IMG/VR virus record: IMGVR_UViG_3300027841_000073
Location: 1 to 64,000 of that record
Length of the DNA: 64,000 bases
From: a virus
Reading direction: 5' to 3' (one strand)
Positions 49,915 through 58,086 of this stretch are shown here, in pieces. The translations under genes were made by a program, and so were the position numbers. Below the pieces are notes generated by a model that saw nothing but the letters and a program-made list of their open reading frames with translations, had not been told where the DNA came from and ran no database searches. Within the stretch, counting starts at the first letter, position 1. Each line of letters begins with the position of its first letter.

Positions 49915-49944
49915 ATCAATCCCCTTATTAGATTGAAATTATAT

Positions 49945-50012
49945 AAAAAGAGAGTAATTCAAATTGAATAAGGCAATATGAAAAAGGGAGCTAACCTCTG
50001 TCCTCTCTTTTT
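49945..50012 (-). repeat. 10-bp inverted repeat flanking the end of the metalloprotease gene
   Basis: AAAAAGAGAG (49945-49954) pairs with CTCTCTTTTT (50003-50012) around a ~48-nt loop. On the minus strand the distal arm ends in TTTTTATAT, so it may work as a long-loop terminator between the metalloprotease and homing endonuclease genes. Confidence 0.4.
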
Positions 50013-50014
50013 AA

Positions 50015-51613
50015 CTACTTAGTTATAATAGTGCTAAAATTTTTATATATAGCCTTTGCTAATATATCCGATTGCTGAATTTCAAATTTTTTGCCCATTG
50101 CTTTTACTGAAAGCAAGGCAGAAGGAGTTTCATAAAAATGAGTAAGAGCGTATAATTCATCATGAATTCTAAAATTATTTCGCCATACTCTAAACCATAA
50201 TCTTATTTGATTTGAATCGATTTCTTTATTGGGCATAAAATACATTTTCAACCATTTTTTTACTACTTCTGGTTTAATATCATAAGGGTTTGGATATTTA
50301 TCTATATTTAGTATTTGAAGTATATTATCTTTTAACCATTTTTTCAATTTGGATTTTACAGGAACAAATCTGTAATGCAATACTTCATGTACTAATGTTT
50401 TAGATGCTTCATCAAAAGTAGCTACATTTAGTAATTCATTATACCTTATAGCAATACCATCGGAGTATTCCCAATAAACACCTAAACTACCCATGGAGTT
50501 TATGGTTATTTTTTCAGTACGGGCATAATATAAAACTGCATCCCCCATATATTTGTCTTTCACATAAGTACGAATAGTATCCAATAAATTTATTAAATTT
50601 TGTTTACAAGTATCATGGAGTTTTGTATCAAAATTTTTTGGATCAATAACTATATCGTAATCCTGTTTTAATGTTTGTTTAGCTTCTTGATCATCTTTTA
50701 ACCAAAAATGAATTTGTTCGGGGGGTATGGCTTTAGGGTTATTAGTATCGACTGCCCGACCTACTATATGATCCCCTGTTGCATCTACTTCAATAAGGGC
50801 ATCGGGATTTATATCGTATCTTACTAATATTTTGCTTTGTACTATTTTACCTATCCTTTCAAGAATAAAATCATTTATTACTCTTTCAATAGTCCCTATT
50901 AAATATTTACCATATTCTTGTGTAATTATTCTTTCCCCTACTTTCCAATTCCATTGTTTTCCTCTGAATTGTCCACCTTTTCTTGTTTCTTCCAAATGTT
51001 TTATTTCTAATTGTTTATACAATGTATCCGCAAAATGTTTAATAGCACTTTCCGAAGTTTCAAAGTTACCAATAAGGGTTTCCAACTTACTACCTTTCAT
51101 TTGTTGAACAACCCATGTATTATTCGGTAATGGTTTCACATATGCAGAAAATTTCTTTTTACCAATTTGAACATTGACAATGAAATAATCAAGATGTTTC
51201 ATTTTACTAATCTTGATATCTTTTCTATCAATAAACTCCTTATCTTCTTTTAATTTTTTAATATCTCTTTTTTCTTTTACTTCATTTATTTTTTGCTCTT
51301 GTTGTTTTTCTTCTATTTGCTCTTTAATATTTTCTGTTTCTTCATCTATTTTTGGTTCTACCTTTTTTTCAGGTATTTTTTCTTCCTTTGGTTTGTTCCT
51401 TTCCATTTCTTCCAATTGCTTAATAGCTTTTATAACTTTGGAATGAATAGGCCAAATTGATTCAGTTTCCTCACCATCATCAGTAAACCAAAGGTGATCA
51501 GAGTAATAAAACTTACGTTTACCTATACTGCCATCAGAATTCACTTTAAACAATTCCCCTTTATAGTTTAAAGCATACTCATTTTTACCTAATTTAATTT
51601 TTATTATGTTCAT
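50015..51613 (-). CDS. HExxH metalloprotease-type protein, 532 residues
   Basis: From ATG 51613 (SD TAGGTG); GTG 51622 is the alternative. Residues 1-70 (KLGKNEYALNYKGELFKVNS, then SDHLWFTDDGEE) form a small module resembling those in the C-terminus of the giant helicase. A Glu/Lys-rich linker follows (residues ~75-135). TLVHEVLHYRFV carries the HExxH zinc motif near residue 415, with flanking helices. It is first after the strand switch and has a GTATATGTATTT promoter candidate 53 nt upstream. Probably a virion-associated zinc protease; its substrate is not visible. Confidence 0.65.
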   Translation of the reverse strand: MNIIKIKLGKNEYALNYKGELFKVNSDGSIGKRKFYYSDHLWFTDDGEETESIWPIHSKVIKAIKQLEEMERNKPKEEKIPEKKVEPKIDEETENIKEQIEEKQQEQKINEVKEKRDIKKLKEDKEFIDRKDIKISKMKHLDYFIVNVQIGKKKFSAYVKPLPNNTWVVQQMKGSKLETLIGNFETSESAIKHFADTLYKQLEIKHLEETRKGGQFRGKQWNWKVGERIITQEYGKYLIGTIERVINDFILERIGKIVQSKILVRYDINPDALIEVDATGDHIVGRAVDTNNPKAIPPEQIHFWLKDDQEAKQTLKQDYDIVIDPKNFDTKLHDTCKQNLINLLDTIRTYVKDKYMGDAVLYYARTEKITINSMGSLGVYWEYSDGIAIRYNELLNVATFDEASKTLVHEVLHYRFVPVKSKLKKWLKDNILQILNIDKYPNPYDIKPEVVKKWLKMYFMPNKEIDSNQIRLWFRVWRNNFRIHDELYALTHFYETPSALLSVKAMGKKFEIQQSDILAKAIYKNFSTIITK

Positions 51614-51640
51614 AATAAACACCTATATTGTTAATATTGA

Positions 51641-51651
51641 AAAAGTGTTAA
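51641..51651 (+). promoter_or_regulatory. AAAAGTGTTAA motif, intergenic copy 1
   Basis: Exact 11-mer found eight times in the right arm, seven on the plus strand and one on the minus strand. Here it lies 45 nt ahead of the RuvC-like gene in the divergent region, a promoter or operator position. Confidence 0.4.
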
Positions 51652-51666
51652 GAGTATTTAATTTTA

Positions 51667-51678
51667 AAATACATATAC
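51667..51678 (-). promoter_or_regulatory. Late-promoter candidate GTATATGTATTT
   Basis: Fifth exact copy, directed towards the metalloprotease gene on the minus strand, in the divergent region between the left and right arms. A plus-strand gene starts on the other side. Confidence 0.45.
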
Positions 51679-51695
51679 CTAAATTAAGGAATAAA

Positions 51696-52202
51696 ATGAT
51701 ACTATCAATTGATCCAGGCATGAAAACATTCGCATTAGCCTATATAAAAGACAATAAACCTATATATTTTTGCTATAATCCATATATTTCTAAACTGCAA
51801 ATAAATATAGATTCGATTAATTCATTTTATAAAATAGCAAAACTTTATATAAAACCAGTAGACAAAGTAATAATTGAAAGGTATGTTGCACGTAGAATTA
51901 CAAGAGGCATAAGTCCTGAAAAAATGAATATGTCTATTTTTTGTTTTGTATTTGCTTGTCTTCAAATGAACAAGCAAATTTCCCCTTTAACAAATTCATG
52001 GAAACGAATGCTAAAAGTAAATGGTAAAAGTGTTAAGTATGATTTAGTAATAGAGTATTTTAAAAAATTGGGTTACTTGCTAAAGGATAAACATTTTGCA
52101 GACTGCATGTTGATGCATCATGTAATTGAAAAAAACAATCTAAGTATTTTACAAAGTGGATTACCAATTTACAAAAAACTTAAAGAAAGAAAAGTAATAT
52201 GA
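51696..52202 (+). CDS. RuvC-like Holliday junction resolvase
   Basis: 168 residues from ATG 51696 (SD AAGGAAT); a longer in-frame start at 51606 overlaps the divergent promoter region. MILSIDPGMKTFALAY gives the first RuvC-fold aspartate, KVIIERYVARR the glutamate, and DKHFADCMLMHHV the late Asp/His pair. The order matches RNase H-fold resolvases of the RuvC/A22 type found in large phages and poxviruses, which resolve branched DNA before packaging. First gene of the plus-strand cluster. Confidence 0.7.
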   Translation: MILSIDPGMKTFALAYIKDNKPIYFCYNPYISKLQINIDSINSFYKIAKLYIKPVDKVIIERYVARRITRGISPEKMNMSIFCFVFACLQMNKQISPLTNSWKRMLKVNGKSVKYDLVIEYFKKLGYLLKDKHFADCMLMHHVIEKNNLSILQSGLPIYKKLKERKVI

Positions 52203-52366
52203 AAGATGGATGGATAAGGAATGAAAAAGGATGGTACACTAAGGAGGAAGTAGGTGGGGTTTGTAAAGAGAAAACAGGATGGTTTTTCTACCCTAAAGAT
52301 TCCAATGAAAATGTAGGACCATTTAAAACACTCAAACAATTACAAAATAAATTAAAGGTTTACTAA
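52199..52366 (+). CDS. Small aromatic protein, 55 residues
   Basis: ATG 52199 overlaps the TGA of the resolvase gene (ATGA), and its TAA is directly followed by the ATG of the next gene. MKDGWIRNEKGWYTKEEVGG then GWFFYPKDSNENVGPFKTLK. W-Y/F-rich beta strands and a G-P-F-x-T-L helix start suggest a small DNA- or protein-binding domain. Function unknown. Confidence 0.7.
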   Translation: MKDGWIRNEKGWYTKEEVGGVCKEKTGWFFYPKDSNENVGPFKTLKQLQNKLKVY

Positions 52367-53146
52367 ATGGATGAATATAGCTCACTTCAAGAACTCTCGC
52401 TCAAAGCTATTTTTAGTATTAGCAAACAAGGTAAATGTTTATTGCATGATTTCTGTTATGATAATTGGATTGATTGTGAAGGGGAAAGACACCCCTTTTG
52501 CATTTTAGAAACAAAGCTACATAAAAATGAAATAAGTAATGAATTGAAAGAAAAGTTATTAAATGAAAACATAATAAAAATATTACTTTCTTTACAATCA
52601 AAATTGTTAATAGATGATATACAATACCCAAAAGTAAAAATGATTGAATCAGTAGAAAATTTCATTTGTCCTTATTTCAGAAAAAGTGTTAAAGATTGTA
52701 GTTTAAAAATATGTCAGTATAACTCCCCTGTTATAATTGGGACATCGTGTATATTAAGTATGAAACCAAGACTTAAATCACGTATCCCAATTTCACATAT
52801 AATGATTACGAAAGACATACCTAAAAAAAGATTACTTAAATTGATTTTTGGGATTACCGTAGGTAAAAAATGGGATGCTTTAGAAATTTTAATAAAGGAA
52901 AATATTAATAAAGTTGAAACTTGTAAAAATTGTGGCTATATAAAAGAAGAATGTATTAAAAATGAAAAAGAATGTAGCAAACGTAAAAAATTGCTTCAAT
53001 GCATAGAAAATGAATGTATGATACCGGATCATTTGTTAAAGTATCCGATGATTATTGTGTTAATAAGTTCATATAAATTTTTTGGTGAATTTTTTAACTT
53101 TTTATTCTCGAAGAAAATCATTAACCATTATTTAAAAGGAGATTAG
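52367..53146 (+). CDS. Cys-rich protein, 259 residues
   Basis: Many Cys arranged in clusters: LLHDFCYDNWIDCEG, VENFICPYFRKSVKDCSLKI, VETCKNCGYIKEECIKNEKE and LLQCIENECMIPD. At least two could bind zinc. The C-terminus is hydrophobic (MIIVLISSYKFFGEFFNFLF), maybe a membrane or packing helix. No family recognised. Packed between the 55-residue gene and the next gene in one operon. Confidence 0.6.
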   Translation: MDEYSSLQELSLKAIFSISKQGKCLLHDFCYDNWIDCEGERHPFCILETKLHKNEISNELKEKLLNENIIKILLSLQSKLLIDDIQYPKVKMIESVENFICPYFRKSVKDCSLKICQYNSPVIIGTSCILSMKPRLKSRIPISHIMITKDIPKKRLLKLIFGITVGKKWDALEILIKENINKVETCKNCGYIKEECIKNEKECSKRKKLLQCIENECMIPDHLLKYPMIIVLISSYKFFGEFFNFLFSKKIINHYLKGD

Positions 53147-53148
53147 CT

Positions 53149-53772
53149 ATGACTGAAACAGCAATTAAAAAAGAAGACATTACAGAAGACAACCTTAACC
53201 TTGATGTACTTATTGAAAACAAACTTCCTATTTTTATATTGAATAGGTCCGAACCAAGAGGCGATGTTACTATTCAATACTTTCGAGCAAATGGTGATCC
53301 TGATTTAATTCTTATTCCTAAAACGTGGATTCCCATTGATATTTCAAAACAAGCAAGTCATAAAACATTAATGGATTGTGATGATCTTAGACGCAATATC
53401 AGAAATGGAATGTTGGAATTGATACCTCCAAGTAAAGGTGAAAAAATAATGGAGGATACTGATGCAATAGAAGAATATGAACGTATTACCATTAGTAAGT
53501 TTGCGGCTTATGGTAAAAAATCTGGTAAAGATGATAGCTCCTCTACTTTTGTAAAAGAACTTTCTGATACTACTAAAATCAATATTCGTATTCAGGATAT
53601 AATGAGTAGAAGTATAAGCGATCAGGAAAAGTACCAATTGCTTAGATCCGAAGAAGATTTACTCACCAAGGAAGATATACGATTTATTCTTTCCAAAGTA
53701 GAGTCTGATGGTAAACTTAAAAAATGGGCTTCCGATTTGTATGAAACCAAATTGAAGAAGAAAAATAAGTAG
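53149..53772 (+). CDS. Unrecognised protein, 207 residues
   Basis: Soluble, mixed alpha/beta. DVTIQYFRANGDPDLILIPK suggests a small beta-sheet, then acidic helices (EKIMEDTDAIEEYERITISK, YQLLRSEEDLLTKEDIRFIL). A strong SD (AAAAGGAGAT) precedes the start. The bidirectional hairpin after its stop closes the plus-strand operon that began at the resolvase. Confidence 0.6.
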   Translation: MTETAIKKEDITEDNLNLDVLIENKLPIFILNRSEPRGDVTIQYFRANGDPDLILIPKTWIPIDISKQASHKTLMDCDDLRRNIRNGMLELIPPSKGEKIMEDTDAIEEYERITISKFAAYGKKSGKDDSSSTFVKELSDTTKINIRIQDIMSRSISDQEKYQLLRSEEDLLTKEDIRFILSKVESDGKLKKWASDLYETKLKKKNK

Positions 53773-53785
53773 TATTTAAAAACAA

Positions 53786-53820
53786 TAATGGCGTGTAGCT
53801 TTCATTAGTACACGCCATTA
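53786..53820. terminator. Bidirectional terminator at a convergent junction
   Basis: A perfect 12-bp stem TAATGGCGTGTA / TACACGCCATTA around an 11-nt loop, between the plus-strand 207-residue gene and the minus-strand 166-residue gene. T-rich sequence flanks it on both sides, consistent with use in both directions. Confidence 0.75.
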
Positions 53821-54321
53821 CTATTTTCTTAGATTGTTTCTTCTACGTTTTGAAACAGTACAAGTATGTAAATTTTCATTTTCAAGTCTATCGAATATAT
53901 CACATAATTGAGTAGTAATTTCTTTATGTAAATAAGTAAACCAATTTACATCATGTCTTTTTTTAATTGTCCTATGTATAAAATTGTAATCTGATTTTGA
54001 ATCTAAACAAGAACCATGCCTATTGGCAAAGGTACATTTATAGCAATACTTATGTACTATGCAAAAAGGACAAAGAAATCCAGAATTAAAATTATAGATG
54101 GAAGGTTCGGTACTAAAAGCAGTATAAAATAATTCATGCTCAAAAGATTTAAATATTCTTAATAATCTACTATATGATAAAGCCAATACTTCTTTTCTAT
54201 CTTCTCTCCCATAGAATGCTATTCTTGATGGGTAGCATAATTCTATAAAAGATTTATGCTTCCATTGCATAAATCCATCTATTAACTCTATCATTACTTT
54301 TTTATAGTATATGATGTTCAT
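53821..54321 (-). CDS. Unrecognised Cys-containing protein, 166 residues
   Basis: Helical, basic C-terminus (TVSKRRRNNLRK), with a Cys cluster CPFCIVHKYCYKCTFANRHG that is likely a zinc site. Translationally coupled to the HUH-Rep-like gene (4-nt overlap), so the pair probably works together, perhaps as a cofactor for DNA nicking or replication. No family recognised. Confidence 0.6.
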   Translation of the reverse strand: MNIIYYKKVMIELIDGFMQWKHKSFIELCYPSRIAFYGREDRKEVLALSYSRLLRIFKSFEHELFYTAFSTEPSIYNFNSGFLCPFCIVHKYCYKCTFANRHGSCLDSKSDYNFIHRTIKKRHDVNWFTYLHKEITTQLCDIFDRLENENLHTCTVSKRRRNNLRK

Positions 54322-55940
54322 GTTTTGTATAGATATCGCCTGTTGGCCTTTTGGAATAAATAATCGTAATTGTTTACCAGTATGGGTTCCATTGGCATTA
54401 GTGCGCCGCAGGATACTTTTTCGTGTATCCTGAATTTCTTGATTTCATAAGAGCTATGCAGTTTTACTTTGAATATTAAATCGTGTTTTTCCATATATTC
54501 TTCATCTGGTAGAAAAAATCTTCTATTGAGTAGCATTTTAACAGTTTGGTAATACTTAGTCTTTACTACTCCCGATATGGATAACCCATCCAGATTTAAA
54601 GCCGTAATGCAAAACCACGATTCTACATCATAAAATTTAAACTCATTCTGTAATTTACACGCTATGGTCTGCATTTCTTTGAAGTTTTTATATCGTACAT
54701 GTAGCTTGAAAACCGTATTGTAATGTTTTAACCATTTTACTTTTTTATTACCTACTAATTTAAAAAGAGATTTATGTTTTTCCCAAACTGTCTTTTTAAG
54801 TATCATATTTATGCTACTGGTATTCAATGTTTTCGTATTACCTACTAATCGTCTAATTACTTCTAACATGCCTAATCGCTTTAAATTCTTGAACATGTAT
54901 TTATTGGGAAAGTGTTTTTTAATACGACAATTCAAATGAGTATATTCCACGGTCATATAGCGTAGATTTCTTGGGTTATCAGGTAGGAATATACTCAAAA
55001 CATAATTTTTGAAAATAAAGTAGTTTTTGTAATTATCATTTTCAAAGAAAGCATCGAAGTATAAAGCCCCTTCTTTACCTTGATGTTTATCCGTATGATA
55101 AACGAGTATGGCCGCATTACATTTGAAATGTAGTTTCTCACTTTTAAGTAGGTGTTTAAAACCCTCAATTTGACCACAAAATTTATCCCCTTGAAATTTG
55201 AAAGTAATTCTACTTCTTGGAAAGAATAATTCTTCATTGTTTAATTGATTTATGATTTCTTTTGGTATTTTACTATGTATGAAATCCGTATTTACTCTTA
55301 ATCCATAATACATAAATTTGCATCGTGGCGAAGTAGGTATTTCAAAATTACTCTTATATAAATTCAAAATTACTTTTTCATTATTCCAAAGGTCTTTACG
55401 GTCAACATTATATTCTTTCGCTATTGGTTTACCAAAGTAGCCTGTCTGGTATTCGATATTCGGTATGGAATGATAGCTGTAATGGATTCGATACTTTTTT
55501 CTACCCAATTTGAATTTTAATTGATCCGTAAATTCAAATATCTCTTTAGGGGAAGAAAATATGTAACAATGAAAATGGTAACGCTTATCCTGTCCTACAT
55601 CCCTGTATAAAAAGTAAGTATTAACTACGGGATAAATTTCTCTCATTTTTCTTTCAATTCTATTTTGAATCTTGATTGCCTTTTTGTCAGTTTTGGGTTT
55701 CGGTAAATAAACAATGGAAAGTAGGTAATTGAATACCCCTCTTGATTTTCGCATCGTTTTATTTACTGTATACATTTGAAAGTAAGTTTCTTGTTTGTCC
55801 CATATAAAAGGTATTCTTATGTAATCAAATTTCCTTTTAATGGGAAGTAAATCAAGAGTATCTACTAAACAATCGTCAATCCATGTACGCGGATCAGATT
55901 CATCCGCTATTCCCCTGTACTTTTCATTAAAACGTATCAT
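54318..55940 (-). CDS. HUH-type Rep-like endonuclease candidate
   Basis: 540 residues from ATG 55940 (SD AAAGGTGGG). Residues 119-128 KRYHFHCYIF contain a His-Phe-His (HUH) motif on a strand, and residues 164-178 YQTGYFGKPIAKEYN contain Y-F-G-K, the Y-x-x-K form of the catalytic motif, in the expected order. A strand before them (NTYFLYRDVG) may be the first Rep motif. The C-terminal ~350 residues are basic and unrecognised. HUH Reps nick origins of small replicons, so one in a large tailed phage is unusual. Moderate certainty. Confidence 0.45.
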   Translation of the reverse strand: MIRFNEKYRGIADESDPRTWIDDCLVDTLDLLPIKRKFDYIRIPFIWDKQETYFQMYTVNKTMRKSRGVFNYLLSIVYLPKPKTDKKAIKIQNRIERKMREIYPVVNTYFLYRDVGQDKRYHFHCYIFSSPKEIFEFTDQLKFKLGRKKYRIHYSYHSIPNIEYQTGYFGKPIAKEYNVDRKDLWNNEKVILNLYKSNFEIPTSPRCKFMYYGLRVNTDFIHSKIPKEIINQLNNEELFFPRSRITFKFQGDKFCGQIEGFKHLLKSEKLHFKCNAAILVYHTDKHQGKEGALYFDAFFENDNYKNYFIFKNYVLSIFLPDNPRNLRYMTVEYTHLNCRIKKHFPNKYMFKNLKRLGMLEVIRRLVGNTKTLNTSSINMILKKTVWEKHKSLFKLVGNKKVKWLKHYNTVFKLHVRYKNFKEMQTIACKLQNEFKFYDVESWFCITALNLDGLSISGVVKTKYYQTVKMLLNRRFFLPDEEYMEKHDLIFKVKLHSSYEIKKFRIHEKVSCGALMPMEPILVNNYDYLFQKANRRYLYKT

Positions 55941-55977
55941 ATTTCCCACCTTTCAAAATGAAAAACGCATAAAACCC

Positions 55978-55988
55978 TTAACACTTTT
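55978..55988 (-). promoter_or_regulatory. AAAAGTGTTAA motif, minus-strand copy
   Basis: On the minus strand this reads AAAAGTGTTAA, 37 nt before ATG 55940 of the HUH-like gene. The only minus-strand copy noticed in the right arm, and it lies upstream of its only minus-strand transcript. Confidence 0.4.
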
Positions 55989-56077
55989 TCCATTTCTTCG
56001 ATGCTACTAAGAATTAAACCCTAAATTTCATATTGTCCCCGAATATCGAAGTAGTATGGTTTTTTCTTACTAGTTTT

Positions 56078-56088
56078 AAAAGTGTTAA
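56078..56088 (+). promoter_or_regulatory. AAAAGTGTTAA motif, intergenic copy 2
   Basis: Plus-strand copy in the divergent region upstream of the PD-(D/E)XK gene, followed by AAACATATATGCC. Confidence 0.4.
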
Positions 56089-56271
56089 AAACATATATGC
56101 CAGAAACGATTAAAAACGATTATCCCTATATATGTTATAAACATAAAAAACCGAAAGGGACACCGTATATATTATATCCACATTAGTTGTTAGAGGGAGG
56201 AGAGAGGTAGTCTGTATCGCCCATCGAAAAAAAATCAAAATAATTACTTTAGTAGAAAGGATACTAATTTT

Positions 56272-56784
56272 ATGAATAGTAATGAAATGAAAACAAAAGT
56301 ATTACACCATTACCGATTCAAGAAACGCTACTTGTATATCGCTACTGAAGTAGGTAGTTTTAACAGCGACATACTTTTAGATAATGGTAAGGAAATTCTG
56401 GAAGTAGAGATTAAAAATAGTAGGCAGGACATACTAAATGAAAGTAAGAAAAAGAAACATATGATTTATAAAAATGGTAATAAATACATGCCGAATAAAT
56501 TCTACTTCGGTATCCCTGAAAATCTTTATCAAGTATGTTTAGATAATCTAATCAATTCTGATTACGGTATCATTATCATATATGATAAGGATTTTAGAAT
56601 GACAAGAAAAGGCAAGACGGTTAGGAAAGAAAAATATGTTAAGGTTATAAAGAAAGCAAAAGTGTTAACTAAACTATATTCAGATACTTTGCATCATGAT
56701 ATTGTTATGCGATGTAGTTCTGAATTAATCAGACTTAGAATGTTATTTGACAAACATTTAAGTAATTTAAAAAGGAGAAAGTAA
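56272..56784 (+). CDS. PD-(D/E)XK nuclease-like protein
   Basis: 170 residues. VGSFNSDILLDNGKEILEVE then IKNSRQDI gives the D...E-x-E-I-K core of PD-(D/E)XK enzymes (Asp, then E-V-E-I-K). The preceding TEVGSF... Glu and the following helix suit the fold. A small restriction- or repair-type nuclease is likely; target unknown. Starts after the divergent region with SD AAAGGATA and is coupled to the YkgJ-like gene. Confidence 0.6.
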   Translation: MNSNEMKTKVLHHYRFKKRYLYIATEVGSFNSDILLDNGKEILEVEIKNSRQDILNESKKKKHMIYKNGNKYMPNKFYFGIPENLYQVCLDNLINSDYGIIIIYDKDFRMTRKGKTVRKEKYVKVIKKAKVLTKLYSDTLHHDIVMRCSSELIRLRMLFDKHLSNLKRRK

Positions 56785-57347
56785 TGAATAAATTATCTGC
56801 AAACAATCCTAATGAACTTATATCATTAATAGGTAATAAATTAAAAGAAAGTCAAGAACCTTATTCTTCGGAGAAAGCAATAAAGAAGTATAAAGAAAAA
56901 CAACAACAAAAAAGAGATAATTTAAAAAATGGAAATGAATGTACTTGCAGTAAAAGAGATATTTATAATTCCAAAATCTATGATGATGAAGTAAGAGGGA
57001 TTAATTCTTACATGCTTTGTAATAATTGTAATGGTATAGTCTGGATTGAAAAAAAGAAAAAGGAATTTAATATTTGTTTAAATTGTTTCAGGCATTGTTG
57101 TGAAGTAACTAAATGTAAGTATCTTACTAAAGAAATGGAATGTAGTATTTATGAAGAAAGGCCGGAAGCATGTAAACTTTTCCCTTTTTATTTTAATCCA
57201 TATAAAGTAAAAGTAGAAGCATTACGTTCTTGTTGTCAATGGCAGTATTTTGAAAATGAGTATAACAAGTTATCAGAAGAAGATCGTAAAAAATTTGATG
57301 AAAGAGTAATTAATCATATTAAAGAAATATTAAAAGAATTAGAATAA
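56784..57347 (+). CDS. YkgJ-like Cys-cluster protein
   Basis: 187 residues. The C-terminal half has CLNCFRHCCEVTKCKYLTKE, MECSIYEERPEACKLFPFY and ALRSCCQWQY, matching the YkgJ-type CxxCxxxCC...C-x-IYE-x-RP-x-x-C pattern thought to bind Zn or an Fe-S cluster. The N-terminal part is charged helix with another Cys pair (ECTCSKRD, CNNCNGIVW). Widely found in bacteria; role unclear. Overlaps the nuclease stop by one base. Confidence 0.7.
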   Translation: MNKLSANNPNELISLIGNKLKESQEPYSSEKAIKKYKEKQQQKRDNLKNGNECTCSKRDIYNSKIYDDEVRGINSYMLCNNCNGIVWIEKKKKEFNICLNCFRHCCEVTKCKYLTKEMECSIYEERPEACKLFPFYFNPYKVKVEALRSCCQWQYFENEYNKLSEEDRKKFDERVINHIKEILKELE

Positions 57348-57348
57348 T

Positions 57349-57837
57349 ATGATGAAAGTAGAAAAAATAAATAATTGTATATTTGATAAAAGTAAAAATT
57401 ATCGTTATGTTTTAAAAAGTAGTATTAGTAACAATGAAAAAGTAATTTCTTTTATTGGTTTAAATCCTTCCATTGCCGATGAATATAAGGATGATAATAC
57501 TGTTAGACGATGTAAGTATTTTGCGAAAAAATTTGATTTTGGACATATACATATGCTGAACATATTTTCAATTATTGGTACTGATCCAATTATTTTAAAA
57601 AGTGTTAATAGAAATAAAGTCATTGGCAAATTAAATGATTATTATATTGAAAAATATGTTAAGGAAAGCGATCTAATTGTTTTAGCTTGTGGCAATGGTG
57701 GATTGATTCATAACAGGGTTTATGAAATACTGGAATTAATTAATAGTACAATTTATTGTTTTGGTACTACTAAAAATAATATGCCTAAACATCCTCTCTA
57801 TTTAAAAAATAATACTACTTTAAAAGTATTTCCTTAA
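57349..57837 (+). CDS. DUF1643 family protein
   Basis: 162 residues. Matches the DUF1643 layout closely: RYVLKSS..., SFIGLNPSIADEYKDDNTVR, RCKYFAKKFDFGHIHMLNIF, then a nucleotide-like LIVLACGNGG and CFGTTKNNMPKHPLYL at the end. The family is common in phages and prophages, and its function is not established. Two overlapping ATGs (57349, 57352) are possible starts. Confidence 0.8.
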   Translation: MMKVEKINNCIFDKSKNYRYVLKSSISNNEKVISFIGLNPSIADEYKDDNTVRRCKYFAKKFDFGHIHMLNIFSIIGTDPIILKSVNRNKVIGKLNDYYIEKYVKESDLIVLACGNGGLIHNRVYEILELINSTIYCFGTTKNNMPKHPLYLKNNTTLKVFP

Positions 57838-57844
57838 AAAGGTT

Positions 57845-57974
57845 GCATTGTAAATTCATCTCACCGTGTTCCCAATCGGAAAGTTTACGGGTTACAATGC
57901 GTAAAAAAAATCCGTAAACCTCCATTCTCCTCTACGTTACAGGGTTTGGTAGGGTAATTGGGAAACACCCTGTG
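57845..57974 (+). ncRNA. Structured non-coding RNA candidate upstream of tRNA-Met
   Basis: ~130 nt with no ORF but four strong helices: GCATTGTAA (57845) with TTACAATGC (57892); GTTTACGG (57883) with CCGTAAAC (57912), which interleaves with the first as in a pseudoknot; GTGTTCCCAAT (57866) with ATTGGGAAACAC (57957, one bulge); and ACAGGGT (57939) with ACCCTGT (57967), which competes with the previous helix. It ends just before the tRNA. No known class recognised; could be a processing, stability or regulatory RNA. Confidence 0.5.
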
Positions 57975-57986
57975 TACTTTTTATGT

Positions 57987-58063
57987 GGACCTTTAGCTCA
58001 AATGGTTAGAGCGGCAGACTCATAATCTGAAGGTTTCAGGTTCAAGTCCTGAAAGGTCCACCA
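57987..58063 (+). tRNA. tRNA-Met (anticodon CAT)
   Basis: 77 nt including encoded CCA. Acceptor GGACCTT/AAGGTCC pairs fully, the D arm reads AGCTCAAATGGTTAGAGC, the anticodon loop CTCATAA gives CAT, and the T loop is GGTTCAAGTCC. The D arm and loop match elongator Met tRNA. A tRNA-Ile with a modified C34 is possible. Confidence 0.9.
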
Positions 58064-58086
58064 TTTAAAAATAGAAAGGAGTAAAA

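Larger units (their letters stand above)
55941..56271. promoter_or_regulatory. Divergent intergenic region with repeats (possible origin)
   Basis: The only intergenic stretch over 300 nt in the window. It contains AAAAGTGTTAA facing left (55978-55988) and right (56078-56088), two direct copies of AAACGATTA (56104 and 56114), a 15-nt palindrome TATGTTATAAACATA (56131-56145), and a purine-rich run near 56190. It separates the HUH-like gene from the PD-(D/E)XK nuclease gene. It may hold promoters for both and a nicking or replication origin. Confidence 0.4.

Noticed and set aside
49093-50014. Group I intron around the HNH gene
   Set aside because: The genes on both sides look complete and distinct, and no split exon or intron core could be seen.
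57845-57974. An extra tRNA or tmRNA
   Set aside because: No TTC-containing T arm or acceptor pairing of tRNA type could be formed, and no tag-peptide frame was seen; left as an unclassified structured RNA.
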